DNA from: Aedes albopictus
Taxonomy: Eukaryota; Arthropoda; Insecta; Diptera; Culicidae
Direction of reading: 5' to 3'
Assembly: GCF_035046485.1 (NCBI RefSeq)
Contig: NC_085138.1
Location: 273,649,694-273,713,693, forward strand
DNA: 64,000 nt
Position 1 is the first letter of the stretch. Every line of letters starts with the position of its first letter. The notes under the pieces are model-generated. The model was not told the DNA's origin and ran no database searches. It saw only the letters and a list, made by a program, of their open reading frames with translations. The position numbers and the translations under genes were made by a program. Positions 22,321-34,149 of this stretch are shown here, piece by piece.

Positions 22321-22722
22321 AATTAATGACCCGGCAACTTAGTTGTCATAAGGTTCAATTCTAATCTCATCGATCTATATCATCTTCCCCTAAACCGCAA
22401 ATATAACCATCTCTGTTGTACATATGTACAAAGAGCGAAAGCGATTTGTTTATTGTTTGAAACTGTTTGCCTATCGTACAGGCAACGCTTCCTCAACCAC
22501 TTGTAGAGGAAGAACAATGCTACCTGGAAGGCGATCAAACGCGTCGTTCGCATTCTATTTGATACGACGGGTAACTACGTAGAGGTAGATGCTCGAAAAC
22601 GACTCACTTGAAGTGCAAATTTTCGGTAATACCAATCCGTGTGGTCAAATTATGAAATTCAAATAACTCAACGTACATATGTACAGATGGGTAAATTATT
22701 GGTCAAATTGGGAAAAAATCCA

Positions 22723-22794
22723 CAGCTCAGGTGAGATTTGAACTCACGACCCTTATTCGCTAGACAAGTGCTTTACCAACTAAGCTACCGAGCC
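22723..22794 (-). tRNA. tRNA-like gene, anticodon AGC (unit 2)
   Basis: Identical by eye to the 22249-22320 copy, including internal promoter boxes and the T6 stop. Lies 474 bp downstream of it. Confidence 0.6.
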
Positions 22795-23196
22795 AATTAA
22801 TGACCCGGCAACTTAGTTGTCATAAGGTTCAATTCTAATCTCATCGATCTATATCATCTTCCCCTAAACCGCAAATATAACCATCTCTGTTGTACATATG
22901 TACGAAGAGCGAAAGCGATTTGTTTATTGTTTGAAACTGTTTGCCTATCGTACAGGCAACGCTTCCTCAACCACTTGTAGAGGAAGAACAATGCTACCTG
23001 GAAGGCGATCAAACGCGTCGTTCGCATTCTATTTGATACGACGGGTAACTACGTAGAGGTAGATGCTCGAAAACGACTCACTTGAAGTGCAAATTTTCGG
23101 TAATACCAATCCGTGTGGTCAAATTATGAAATTCAAATAACTCAACGTACATATGTACAGATGGGTAAATTATTGGTCAAATTGGGAAAAAATCCA

Positions 23197-23268
23197 CAGC
23201 TCAGGTGAGATTTGAACTCACGACCCTTATTCGCTAGACAAGTGCTTTACCAACTAAGCTACCGAGCC
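23197..23268 (-). tRNA. tRNA-like gene, anticodon AGC (unit 3)
   Basis: Identical by eye to the unit 1 copy; same strand and spacing. All stems, both promoter boxes and the T6 stop are intact. Confidence 0.6.
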
Positions 23269-23670
23269 AATTAATGACCCGGCAACTTAGTTGTCATAAG
23301 GTTCAATTCTAATCTCATCGATCTATATCATCTTCCCCTAAACCGCAAATATAACCATCTCTGTTGTACATATGTACGAAGAGCGAAAGCGATTTGTTTA
23401 TTGTTTGAAACTGTTTGCCTATCGTACAGGCAACGCTTCCTCAACCACTTGTAGAGGAAGAACAATGCTACCTGGAAGGCGATCAAACGCGTCGTTCGCA
23501 TTCTATTTGATACGACGGGTAACTACGTAGAGGTAGATGCTCGAAAACGACTCACTTGAAGTGCAAATTTTCGGTAATACCAATCCGTGTGGTCAAATTA
23601 TGAAATTCAAATAACTCAACGTACATATGTACAGATGGGTAAATTATTGGTCAAATTGGGAAAAAATCCA

Positions 23671-23742
23671 CAGCTCAGGTGAGATTTGAACTCACGACCC
23701 TTATTCGCTAGACAAGTGCTTTACCAACTAAGCTACCGAGCC
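23671..23742 (-). tRNA. tRNA-like gene, anticodon AGC (unit 4, partial unit)
   Basis: The tRNA-like part is complete although its unit ends at about 23813, where the inverted copy starts. Identical by eye to unit 1. Confidence 0.6.
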
Positions 23743-23981
23743 AATTAATGACCCGGCAACTTAGTTGTCATAAGGTTCAATTCTAATCTCATCGATCTAT
23801 ATCATCTTCCCCGTTGAGTTATTTGAATTTCATAATTTGACCACACGGATTGGTATTACCGAAAATTTGCACTTCAAGTGAGTCGTTTTCGAGCATCTAC
23901 CTCTACGTAGTTACCCGTCGTATCAAATAGAATGCGAACGACGCGTTTGATCGCCTTCCAGGTAGCATTGTTCTTCCTCTA

Positions 23982-25323
23982 GAGTAATGCGGGGCAAAAG
24001 TTCGCACGGGGCAAAAGTTCGCAGTGGGTCTTTTTCTGAGCACGAGTTAAGAACCCAAACAAATCTGTATGGGTTCGACACATAATCAGGTCAGTTACTC
24101 GTCAATAAAAATTGGAACGATTTCATTTTGGTTTGGCAGAGTTATGCAAAAAAATGTGTTTCTAGGTGTTTTGATAGAATTTTTGAACCTTTTAGAATAA
24201 GAATTTGTAGTAACAGGAAGAAGAAGGATCTCATAACCTCTTGATGTCAGAGAATCGGTATTCCATAGTAGTTCGAGAGGTGCACTCGAATAAACAATAA
24301 ACTACTAGTGCTTCTTGCAGAAAGGAACATTGTTATAACCTCGACAGTGGGGCAAAAGTTCGCAGTAGCTGTGGGGCAAAAGTTCGCACTAGATTTCTGA
24401 ATCTAGTACATCAATATAATTACAGAATCTTTGAACTTCAAGTCTTTGAAGCAATGATGATTTCGTATATAAACTACTATATATGTATAATATGTGTAGT
24501 ATGCATCCTGAAATCGTTCCAGCAGAGGGTTTGAACTTAGTTTTATAAGAAGTTCCATTGTAAGGCAAACATTATGTTCACCCATTTAAACCAAGAAATG
24601 AAAAATGGCTAAAAAACATTTTAAAACATTTTCTTCGTCATCCTCGTCGTCTCTTTTCGTTTGTTTCTAAAGTTCTTATGTTCATTTACTTTACCAGGGT
24701 CTTTCATAGCTTAGTTTGTAAATTGACAGCTATAACTCATCACCATACTGAGGGGGATAAGATTCTATTAGGGTCCCGTTCAACAATTTTGCTGCATATT
24801 GTTTTTTTTTATGTTTTTTTGTGCAACACGTATTTCTATGATTACCCCACAATGTATTTTGACAACTTCAGTAACGCTGGAAAGGACTGCTCTTAGTTAA
24901 TAGTTGTGGAAGTCTTCATAAAACACATTATGTTCAAAAGCTGAACACCAGGTCGTATTCCAGTTGGGCCGTAATGCTAAGAACAGAAAGAAACAAATTT
25001 TATGGCTTGAGCGAAAAGACGAACATGAATTAACATGAAATAAATGAACATCACACCAATAAACTACCCTGTACAAGGTGCGAACTTTTGCCCCGCATAT
25101 TGCGAACTTTTGCCCCCACTATGGGGCAAAAGTTCGCATTGGAGTACTTGAATTAAAAATTGCATTACTAAAACTACTAAAGGAACGCGAAAAAATCTAG
25201 TACTACGTTTTGAAGGCAACATGATAGGGACCCGTTTAACGAAGAAAAATGATATTATTTTCTTTTCGTTTATTAGTTATTTTGTGAAGTCTGTTAGGTG
25301 CGAACTTTTGCCCCGCATTACTC
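23982..25323. mobile_element. 1342 bp TA-element, group A (GGGGCAAAAGTTCGC motif)
   Basis: The perfect terminal inverted repeats GAGTAATGCGGGGCAAAAGT, continuing TCGCAC, are flanked by a TA duplication (23980-23981 and 25324-25325). Removing the element restores the inverted 474 bp unit exactly. The terminal motif GGGGCAAAAGTTCGC occurs about eight times in the element: twice at the left end (23991, 24008), at 24349 and 24373, three times in both orientations at 25079-25138, and at the right end. No transposase is encoded, so it is non-autonomous; the TA target suggests Tc1/mariner-like mobilisation. Confidence 0.85.
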
Positions 25324-25508
25324 TACAAGTGGTTGAGGAAGCGTTGCCTGTACGATAGGCAAACAGTTTCAAACAATAAACAAATCGCTTTCGCTCTTCG
25401 TACATATGTACAACAGAGATGGTTATATTTGCGGTTTAGGGGAAGATGATATAGATCGATGAGATTAGAATTGAACCTTATGACAACTAAGTTGCCGGGT
25501 CATTAATT

Positions 25509-25580
25509 GGCTCGGTAGCTTAGTTGGTAAAGCACTTGTCTAGCGAATAAGGGTCGTGAGTTCAAATCTCACCTGAGCTG
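25509..25580 (+). tRNA. tRNA-like gene, anticodon AGC (inverted unit)
   Basis: Same 72 nt cloverleaf on the plus strand in the inverted unit. The Pol III stop T6 is at 25585-25590. It is the only one of the five read toward the right edge of the block. Confidence 0.6.
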
Positions 25581-25711
25581 TGGATTTTTTCCCAATTTGA
25601 CCAATAATTTACCCATCTGTACATATGTACGTTGAGTTATTTGAATTTCATAATTTGACCACACGGATTGGTATTACCGAAAATTTGCACTTCAAGTGAG
25701 TAGCGGGGATT

Positions 25712-26788
25712 GCAAAATCATTTACCGTGAGTAAGGCCAAGATCCCAGTTTTGGATGTAATTCCTCACCTGAAAAGTATAATAATTAAGGATCAAGGTAT
25801 CCCAAACCCTTTTTCCACTTTATTATGATAATTTGATAGATACTGCGCTCGGAAACTGCAGTCCTCCTGCACTCCACAATGAAGACCGTATATTTGCCAG
25901 CTTATGCACAAATTGAGCAATATGAGTCCCTCGATGAACCGTACTACGTTAATCATATTTAATCTTCCCGTTATAAATTCATAAGCACTGACAATTTCAT
26001 TAAACTGCTCCATAAAGTAAAACAAACACCATGCGTGGCCGCCGGTATCTCACCCGTACACTTTCATCGTACACGAGGACGGTCAGCCGTGGTTAGTCAC
26101 TTCTTGATTTCTGACCCGGGCCGGGACCTGCCAGTGAGTGCCACATTCGTTCTCCCTTGGCGATGCTTAACTTCTAATGCGCACCTCTCCGTTCCGTGAT
26201 GGTAAAGGCGGCAACTGGCTGCGAAAGACGATCACCGACTGGCCCAGGCCACCGACCGCAGCAAGGAAAATTTAATTCGTGGCCAGACTCCACACTCCAT
26301 CACTTGGTTGGCCGGCACGTAAGAAGACCGACTGGCCAAAGCCGCGGACTAACGAAGTCACAGCCGCCATCGTGGCCGTACGTAGTTCCCTGGGTGGAGC
26401 TGACTTCCAGGGTCTGATGATTACGACGGCGACCGGCAACGACGACGACCGACTGTCTATGTATGCAACGGGCGGAACTTTTGCACCGAGGATGGATGGT
26501 CAGGAAGACTCCTGCCCCTGCAGAGAGACTGTATTTTATTTCATTTTTTACTGTTTTGCGGTTACTGTGGTTATGGGTAATTAAATTTTACGCTGCACTC
26601 ATTTGCTCTCGACTCTCGATGTTCGACTCTGGGGCCTTGGCTGCAGCCATTATGGAAGAAGTCTTCGGATGGACCAATGGGAACATATTGCACTGACTGG
26701 TTTTATTTGAGTTTGATGGGGTGGGGTAGTTTGCAGTATTGGGAGAGATAGGAGCAAAGCAACGCATGAGTAATGCACTCGATTCATA
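25712..26788. other. Gene-free stretch with a GC-richer segment
   Basis: 25712-26030 is AT-rich. 26030-26560 is GC-richer, with repeated CGACTGGCC and CGACGGCGACC phrases. Open frames at 26196-26417, 26279-26584 and 26588-26893 overlap and lack domains. It may be low-copy host DNA. Confidence 0.35.
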
Positions 26789-26929
26789 CACTACCCGCCA
26801 TAAATATGGAATCGCATCGCCTAGTATTGCAACACCCCAGTTGAAAATTGCAGCACCCCCAGAAAGTTTGGCATCACCTGAAGACTTCATCACTTTCTGA
26901 ACTGTATCTCAAAAACCGTATCCCCTGCA

Positions 26930-27690
26930 TAGTTTAGACCTTCAGCAAAATTGATCAGAAGACCTATGGCTATCAAATGGTAGTAAGTTTAGTGCGTAAT
27001 TCCGCCGCTATGTGGCGCTAGTGTGCATTTAAAACCATGTACTTTGACATGGTTTATCTCATGATTCTGACCACCTAGAAAGTTCGTGTCTTCAGCAATG
27101 TTGATCAGACGGTCTATGGCTATCAAATGGTGGTAAGTTTATTGCGTAATTCCGCCGCTATGCGACGCTAGTGTGCATTTAAAACGAAGTACTTTGACAT
27201 GGTTTATCTCATGATTCTGACCACCTAGAATGTTCGTGTCTTCAGCAATGTTGATCAGAAGGTCTATGGCTATTAAATGGTGGTAATTTTAGTGCGTAAT
27301 TCCACCGCTGTGTGGCGCTAGTGTGCATTTAAAACGAAGTACTTTGACATGGTTTATCTCATGATTCTGACCACCTAGAAAGTTCGTGTCTTCAGCAATG
27401 TTGATCAGACGGTCTATGGCTATCAAATGGTGGTAAGTTTAGTGCGTAATTCCGCCGCTATGCGACGCTAGTGTGCATTTAAAACGAAGTACTTTGACAT
27501 GGTTTTTCTCATGATTCTGACCACCTAGAAAGTTCGTGTCTTCAGCAATGTTGATCAGACGGTCTGTGGCTATCAAATGGTGGTAAGTTTAGTGCGTAAT
27601 TCCGCCGCTCTGTGGCGCCAGTGTGCATTTAAAACGAAGTACTTTGACATGATTTATCTCATGATTCTGATCATCTAGGCCATACGCCGC
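26930..27690 (+). repeat. Left arm array, five 150 bp units
   Basis: TATCAAATGG (or TATTAAATGG in the third unit) starts at 26971, 27121, 27271, 27421 and 27571, exactly 150 bp apart. Each unit contains GCGTAATTCCGCCGCTATG, then GTGTGCATTTAAAAC, then ACTTTGACATGGTTTATCTC and CAGCAATGTTGATCAGA. Units differ by a few substitutions only. Confidence 0.9.
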
Positions 27691-27754
27691 AGTTTGTCAC
27701 ACCGCCGGTTTTTATTTTTCCCGCCGGCGATCAGTGCACAAACAAAATTAATGT

Positions 27755-30130
27755 TGCATTCCTTCAAGGATTCTTCTTGAAATTCTTTCGGGGATTTCTC
27801 CTGATACGCTGTCGTGGATTTCTCTTAAAATTCCTTCGGGGTGTCCTCCTGGAATTTCTTCGATGGTTTCTTTTAGAATTCTTACGGAGATTCCCCCTTG
27901 ATTTCCTCCAGGAATTCCTCATAGAATTCCTCCAGGAGTCCTGCTGGAATTTCTTCGGGGATTTCTCCTAGAGTTTCTTCGGAGATTTCTTCTGAACTTC
28001 CTATGGGGTTTCCTCTTCCCCCTGGGACTCCTGCAGGGATTTCTCCTGTAATTTCTTCAGAGATTTCTCTTGAATTTTCTTCAGGATATCCTCCTGGAAT
28101 TCCGTCGAAGTATTCATTCTGGGCTTCCTTCAGGGATTCCTTCGGAGATTTCTCCTTGAATTCTTTCGGCGATTTCTTTTGGAATTCCTTCGGGGTCTCC
28201 TCCTAGAGTTCTTTTGGGGATTTCTCCTGGAATAATTTCGGGGATTGATCCGCGAGTTCTTTTGGAAATTCCTGCTGAACTTCCTTCAGGGATTTCTCTT
28301 GAAATTTCTTCGAAGATTCCTCCTGACATTCCGTCGGGGATTCCCCTGGAATTTTTACGGGAACTCCTCCAGCAATTACTTCGGAGGTTCTTCCTGGATT
28401 TCCTTTGGAGTTTCCTCGTGGAATTTCTGTTGTGATTCCTCTTCGAATTTCTCCGGAGATTGCTCCAGAAATTTCTCATTGAATTCCTCCGTGGATTCCA
28501 CCTGGAATTCCTTCGGGGTTTCCTACTGGAATTCCTTGGGGAATTTCTTCTGGAATTCATTCGGGGACTCCTCTTGGAATTCCTTCGATGATTCCTCCTA
28601 GAATGCCCTCACGAATTTCTCCTGGAACTCTTTCAGAGGATATTTTTCGTTGATCCGTTATTGAAATCCTTTGGAGATTCTTACCCGAATTCCCTTGGAA
28701 GTTCCCACTGGAGTCCTGCTGGAATTTTTTTGTGGATAATTGCTGGAATTCCTTTGGGATTCACGCAGGATTATTTTCGGAATTTGCTCTTGAAATTCCT
28801 GCGGGGATTCCTCCTGAAATGCCTTTGGGGATTCCCCCTAAAATTTCATCGAAGATTCCTTTTGAATTTTATCCACGGGTTCCTCATGAAATTTCTTCGA
28901 GGATTCATCTAATTTTTTTTCGATGGTTCCTGCTAGAAGTCTTTTGAGGATTCCTTCACGAATTACTTTGAAAAATTCCTTCGGGGTATCCTCTTAGAGT
29001 TTCTTCGGGGATTTGTCTTGGAATTCCTTCGTGGATTCCTGCTGGACTTCCTTCAAAGTTTCCTCCTGATATTTCTCCGAGTATTCCTCCTGATATTCCG
29101 TCGGAGATTCCTCCTAAAATTAACACGGGAACTCCTCCTGGAATAACTTTGAAATTTCCTCTTGGAATTCCTGTGGTGATTCCGCTTTTATTTTTTTCGG
29201 AAATTCTTCCTGGAATTCCTTAAATTCTCCATGGAATTCCTCCTGGAATTCCTTCAGGGCTTCCTTCTTGAATTTATTCGGTGATTTCTCCAAGAATTCC
29301 TTCGGAAATTATTTCTAGAATTCGTGGATTCTTCCTAGAGTTCCTTCGAGGATTCCTTTTTGAATTTCTTCGGGGATTCCTTCTGACTTCCTATGGAAAT
29401 TCCTCTTGGGGGTTTCCTCTTTAAAAACCTTTGAGGATTCAGCTCGAAATTCCTTCGAAGATTTCTTCCGAAGTTCTTTCGGTGGCTCCTCCTGGGGTTT
29501 CTGCATAAATTTCTCCTGTAATTTCTTCGGAGATTCCTTCGAAGATTCTTTCTGGAATTCCTGCGGAGATTCCTCTTAGAATTCCTTCGGGGATTCCTCC
29601 TAGAATTCTCTCAGGGATTTCTCCTGGAGTTCCTCCAGAAATACCTCTAAGGTAATTTTCGTTGATTCCTCTTAGAATTTCTTTAGGGACTCTTTTTCTA
29701 ATTTTCTTCTAAACTCCCACTTGAATTCTTTGAGGTTTCTTGCTGGAAAATCATTCGGAATTTCTCCTGGCTATTTTTCGTTGATTCCTCCTAGGAATCC
29801 TTGCTTAAAGGATTCCTTCTCGAATTCCCTTAGAAATTCCCGCTGGAATTCCTTCGAGGATTTCTGCTGTAAAACCCTTAGGATATCTTCTTGAATTCAT
29901 TTATGGAATCCTGAAATTCCTCGAAAATTTCAATCATGGACTCCTTTAGAAGTTTCTGCAGGGATCTCTCCAAGACAGACTCTTGAACCACCAGAGATTT
30001 CTGCAGTAGTTCCTTCAGGATTTCATACAGTAGTTCCTGCAGAGATAAGCCCAGAATTTTCTTCACGGATTTCTCCAGTTTATTTCAAGGTTCCTCCTGG
30101 AATTCCTTCTGAGATTCCTCCCTGAAGAAA
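27755..30130. repeat. Degenerate GGAATTCCTTCGGGG array inside the foldback element
   Basis: About 2.4 kb of loosely repeated GGAATTCCTTCGGGGATTCC and CTCCTGGAATT phrases. The TTCGGGG variant dominates here, while CTCCAGG dominates at 9.95-15 kb, so this array has its own amplification history. Open frames in it (28114-28560, 28245-28601) are artefacts of the repeat. Confidence 0.85.
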
Positions 30131-30179
30131 CGAGATTCCTTCCCTCTAAATAAATGATACAAAAATTGTAGCAAAATCT

Positions 30180-30300
30180 CTATTGTATTGCCTTTAATTG
30201 CAATGCAGTATTGCAACATGAACTACACTAAGGATGCGGGTATTGTCACAATAGGTCTAATCACTGGTCGCAGCAACGGATCTGAACAGGACTTACAAAA
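30180..30300. repeat. Sequence shared with 40660-40770, next to a GGAATTCC array
   Basis: ACTAAGGATGCGGGTATTGT, then ACTGGTCGCA and TCTGAACA, recurs with changes at 40708-40770. It directly follows the array here and directly precedes a reverse-oriented array there, which suggests that array and unique sequence belong to one mobile unit. Confidence 0.6.
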
Positions 30301-30424
30301 GGTATTCATTCAATCAATAGTTTATGTCATCAATGGTCATGAAATAGCTCAGACTACAAATTCTAGAGCGTAATGATAACTTGTTTGCTTTGTCAATGTA
30401 ACATTATGGTCAAATTTTGGTCAC

Positions 30425-30520
30425 GCCGATTCACGCCGCCGAAAGCTGCCACCGGCGTGTCGCCGCCGCCGCCGGCCAAAAATGGCCATCACGCTGCCGC
30501 CGAGCAAAATATAGTCGGCG
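30425..30520. other. GC-rich GCCGCC segment
   Basis: A short island of GCCGCC repeats with the inverted pair GGCCAAAAATGGCC, in otherwise AT-rich DNA. It sits between the unique core and the right arm of the foldback element. The left counterpart (27685-27730, CCGCCGG phrases) is similar in composition but not a clear inverted copy. Confidence 0.5.
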
Positions 30521-30529
30521 CACAGGTAG

Positions 30530-32240
30530 GTCTAGGTGGTCAGAATCATGAGATAAACCATTTCGAAGTACTTTATTGTAAATGCACACTGGCGCCACAT
30601 AGTGGCGGAATTACGCACTAAACTTATCACCATTTGATAGCCATAGACCGCCTGACAAACTTGCCTGAAAACACGAACTTTCTACGTGGTCAGAATCATG
30701 AGATAAACCATGTTAAAGTACTTCATTGTAAATGCAAACTGGCGCCACCTAGCGGCGAAATTACCATGTCAAAGTACTTCGTTTTAAATGCACACTAGCG
30801 CCACACAGCGGTGGAATTACGCACTAAAATTACCACCATTTAATAGCCATAGACCTTCTGATCAACATTGCTGAAGACACGAACATTCTAGGTGGTCAGA
30901 ATTATGAGATAAACCATGTCAAAGTACTTTGTTTTAAATGCACACTAGCGCCACATAGCGGCGGAATTACGCACTAAACTTATTACCTTTTGATAGCCAG
31001 ACCTTGTGATCAACATTGCTGAAGACACGAACATTCTAGGTGGTCAGAGTCATGAGATAAACCATGTCAAAGTACTTTGTTTAAATGCACACTGGCGCCA
31101 CATAGCGGCGGAATTACGCAATAAACTTACTATTATTTGATAGCCATAGACCTTCTGATCAACATTGCTGAAGACAAGAACATTCTAGGGGGTCAGAACC
31201 ATGAGATAAACCATGTCAAAGTACTTCGTTATAAATGCACACTAGAGCCACATAGCGGCGGAATTACGCACTAAACTTACTCCCATTTGATAGCCATAGA
31301 CCTTGTGATCAACATTGCTGAAGACACGAACATTCTAGGTGGTCAGAATCATGAAAAAACCATGTCAATGCACACTAGCGCCACATAGCGGCGGAATTAC
31401 GCACTAAAATTACCACCATTTGATAGCCATAGACCTTCTGATCAACATTACTGAAGACACAAACATTCTAGGTGGTCAGAATCATGAGATAAACCATGTC
31501 AAAGTACTTTGTTTTAAATGCACACTAGTGCCACATAGTGGCAGAATTTCGCACTAAACTTACCACCATTTGATAGCCATAACCCTGCTGATCAACATTG
31601 CTGAAGACACGAACATTCTAGGTGGTTAGAATCATGAGATAAACCATGTCAAAGTACTTCATTGTAAATGCACACTAGCGCCACATAGCGGCGGAATTAC
31701 GCACTAAAATTACCACCATTTGATAGCCATAACCCTTCTGATCAACATTGTTGAGAACACGAACATTCTAGGTGGTCAGAATCATGAGATAAACCATGTC
31801 AAAGTACTTCATTTTTAATGCACACTAGCGTCGCATAGCGGCGTAATTACGCACTAAACTTACCACTACTTGATAGCCATAGACCGTCTGATCAACATTG
31901 CTGAAGACACGAACTTTCTAGGTGGTCAGAATCATGAGATAAACCATGTCAAAGTACTTCGTTTTAAATCCACACTAGCGCCACATAGCGGCGGAATTAC
32001 GCACTAAAATTACCACCATTTGATAGCCATAACTCTTCTGATCAACATTACTGAAGACACGAACATTCTAGGTGGTCAGAATCTTGAGATAAACAATGTC
32101 AAAGTACTGCATTGTAAATGCACACTAGCGCCACATAGCGGCGGAATTACGTACCAAACATTTCACCATTTGAAGGTCATAAACCTGCTGAACAACTTTG
32201 CCGAAGGTCTAAACTTTGCAGAGGATACGGTTTTTGAGAT
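30530..32240 (-). repeat. Right arm array, about eleven 150 bp units, inverted
   Basis: GGTGGTCAGAATCATGAGAT or close variants recur about every 150 bp from 30536 to 32071. They are the reverse complement of the left-arm unit. Some units have internal losses, for example at 30760 and 31355. This arm has roughly twice as many units as the left one. Confidence 0.85.
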
Positions 32241-32359
32241 ATAGTTTAGTAAATCAATAAGGTTTTCAGGTGATGCCAAACTTTTTGGGGTGCTGCAATA
32301 TTCAATTGGGGTGTTGCAATACTAGAAGATGCGATTCCATATTTATGGCGGGTAGTGTA

Positions 32360-33730
32360 TATGAATCATAAGTAACGAGCGGTGAATAGTGACCTCACGG
32401 TAACAATAGACAACACAATGCTGGATATACCCGGGTATCTATTGTGCATTCCCGTGCGAAACCATGTTGAGAATAATCGATTTTGCTGCATAGAAGCTCT
32501 GCACTCGTAACAAGAATTACAAAACAAATACACACTATTATTATCTTTGTTTTTGCTTCATGTTTATTTGCTCTGATCGATATACCGATATATCGATTTT
32601 GCATTCATTTGTGTTATTTTACCTATTATTTTAACCAATATATTTACGTATCGATAACACAAGTTGATGTGATTGTGTTATTTTCTTCTGATCGGGAAGT
32701 AATCTGATCTGATTTATAAAGCAAAAACAAATGAATGCCAAGATGTAAGCATTTCTAACAGGTACCAGCTCACTTTCTAATTGCCAACTTCAGCTGAAAC
32801 AAACGTACCTTGATGCCATGCCGAATTCGGAGAAACCTGAATACAAAACTTTAATTACCTGTCGGTTGCAAAATGCGTCACCAAAGAGCGGGAACCGAAT
32901 CGGAAAAGGCTGTCACCGAATCCGGAACATTCGCGTATAACCCGCTCGTCACCAACCAAATAAGCCCCCTCTTGCTCGGTGAACCACATCAATGCTCACT
33001 GATTGTTCGTCATAGTTTAACGTTAATTTCATGCTCGAACGGTGCGGTAAATTTCCGATTCTTTTTCCTCTCGTTTCCAACCATGGAGGCAACCGAGACT
33101 CAACTTCATTATCTTTCAGCGCACTGCAGACTGGCCTTGGTCGGTTCGTCCAAAACCCCTTTGCCCTTCGCGAAAGCTAACCGAATCATTCCGGAGGAGT
33201 TGGAGAAGGGCCTATAGCAACATGGAAGGTGCTGACCTAGAAAGCCTTCCTCTTTGGGCCTATCGTTCGAGATCAAAAACACTCCGAAGGACCACTCACC
33301 AGTTGGCAAGGGGAAATAAAAAAGTTTTCCCCAATCGCTCGGTGGAAAACGCTTATATCTGCTATTGCTTTTTCTAAGTCGATCGCCTGCGGGTGCACTG
33401 TGGGCTAGAAATTGAAACAGCTGACCAAATTCGCAAAGTGTATGGTTGTAATAGAGTACAACTTTTAAAAAATTGATTACATATGATTCAGCTTAAATGT
33501 TTCACACAAAAATATGAAGGGTCCATAAGTGCAGTTATTCAGCGAGGTTATGTTATAGTCTTCGCCGGAGGGAAACAGTGAGGGAGCCTATCCAACAAAC
33601 AATCAATTGATAAATGAATAATTGAAAATAGTTAACAAGTCCTTCAGAAGATAGACGAAACAGTGCTTCTAGAATTAAAGTAATTCTCATAAGTTGTAGG
33701 GAAGGTTCATAAATAAATTGTTTTTTTTTC
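32360..33730. other. Gene-free stretch
   Basis: AT-rich from 32360 to 32780, more balanced from 32780 to 33320. The 114-codon frame at 32873-33217 has no domain, and other frames are open across it. No repeat seen. Confidence 0.35.
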
Positions 33731-34149
33731 TTCACACTCTGGCTAAGGGCTGCAAAACGGTGAGTCGAAAAGGAGCGTCCAACATACCGGGTCAAGCGAT
33801 GACAAAGACCGCCAGCTAAGAGTTGTGTGATTAGCTGGTAGGGCAGCCTGGGCACTGCTGTCCTTCTGGCTTCGGCTAGATTGAGCAGGTACGTCCCGAG
33901 CGTTTGTTCATCAAGGAGGTGCGGCTCAAACAGCGTCTGTTGTGGCATCCAGCGGCTGAGTATGAAAAGCTCCTCCACCGGAAGCCATACCTAAGGTGGC
34001 AACTCCACCACGGTGGATAGAGGACCTTAGGCCAACAACCTACTGTTTCTGAAACCCAAAAACCGTTACAGAAACCTAAAATGAAAGATTACGAACTGAT
34101 TCAACGGCAACGACTTTTAACGTGAAACAACGGACAGGAATTTGAACTT

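Larger units (their letters stand above)
22178..25700. mobile_element. Composite of 474 bp units with tRNA-like genes, tandem then inverted
   Basis: Units start at 22175, 22649, 23123 and 23597, exactly 474 bp apart and almost identical. The fourth unit stops at about 23813 (CTTCCCC) and joins an inverted copy (23814-25700 after removing a nested 1342 bp element), about one unit plus 69 bp long. An 11 bp direct repeat, TAGCGGGGATT, flanks the whole block (22167-22177 and 25701-25711), so it appears to have entered, or been captured, as one piece. Each unit has one tRNA-like gene between two GTACATATGTAC palindromes and a TTTGCC/GGCAAA-type hairpin. Confidence 0.8.
26789..32357. mobile_element. 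5.57 kb foldback element with satellite arms
   Basis: The ends are inverted copies: CACTACCCGCCATAAATATG, continuing GAATCGCATC, at 26789 and its complement ending at 32357. TA flanks each side (26787-26788 and 32358-32359). Inside each end comes a unique stretch of about 140 bp (with GGGGTGTTGCAATACTAG on the right) and then an array of the same 150 bp unit, in opposite orientation in the two arms. The middle holds a degenerate GGAATTCC array, a GC-rich segment and a ~110 bp sequence found again at 40660. No transposase frame is seen. The structure matches foldback-type DNA elements; superfamily unknown. Confidence 0.8.

Noticed and set aside
26196..26584. Overlapping GC-richer frames as a possible host exon
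   Set aside because: Two frames overlap with no domain, and internal CGACTGGCC-type repetition explains the openness.
28114..28601. Arg/Asn/Ser-rich and Phe/Leu-rich frames of 118-148 codons
   Set aside because: By-products of the GGAATTCCTTCGGGG array inside the foldback element.
32873..33217. 114-codon frame
   Set aside because: No domain; chance length in DNA of balanced composition.
33553..33978. 141-codon minus-strand frame
   Set aside because: Overlaps the 5' region of the plus-strand LINE; no domain, probably chance.
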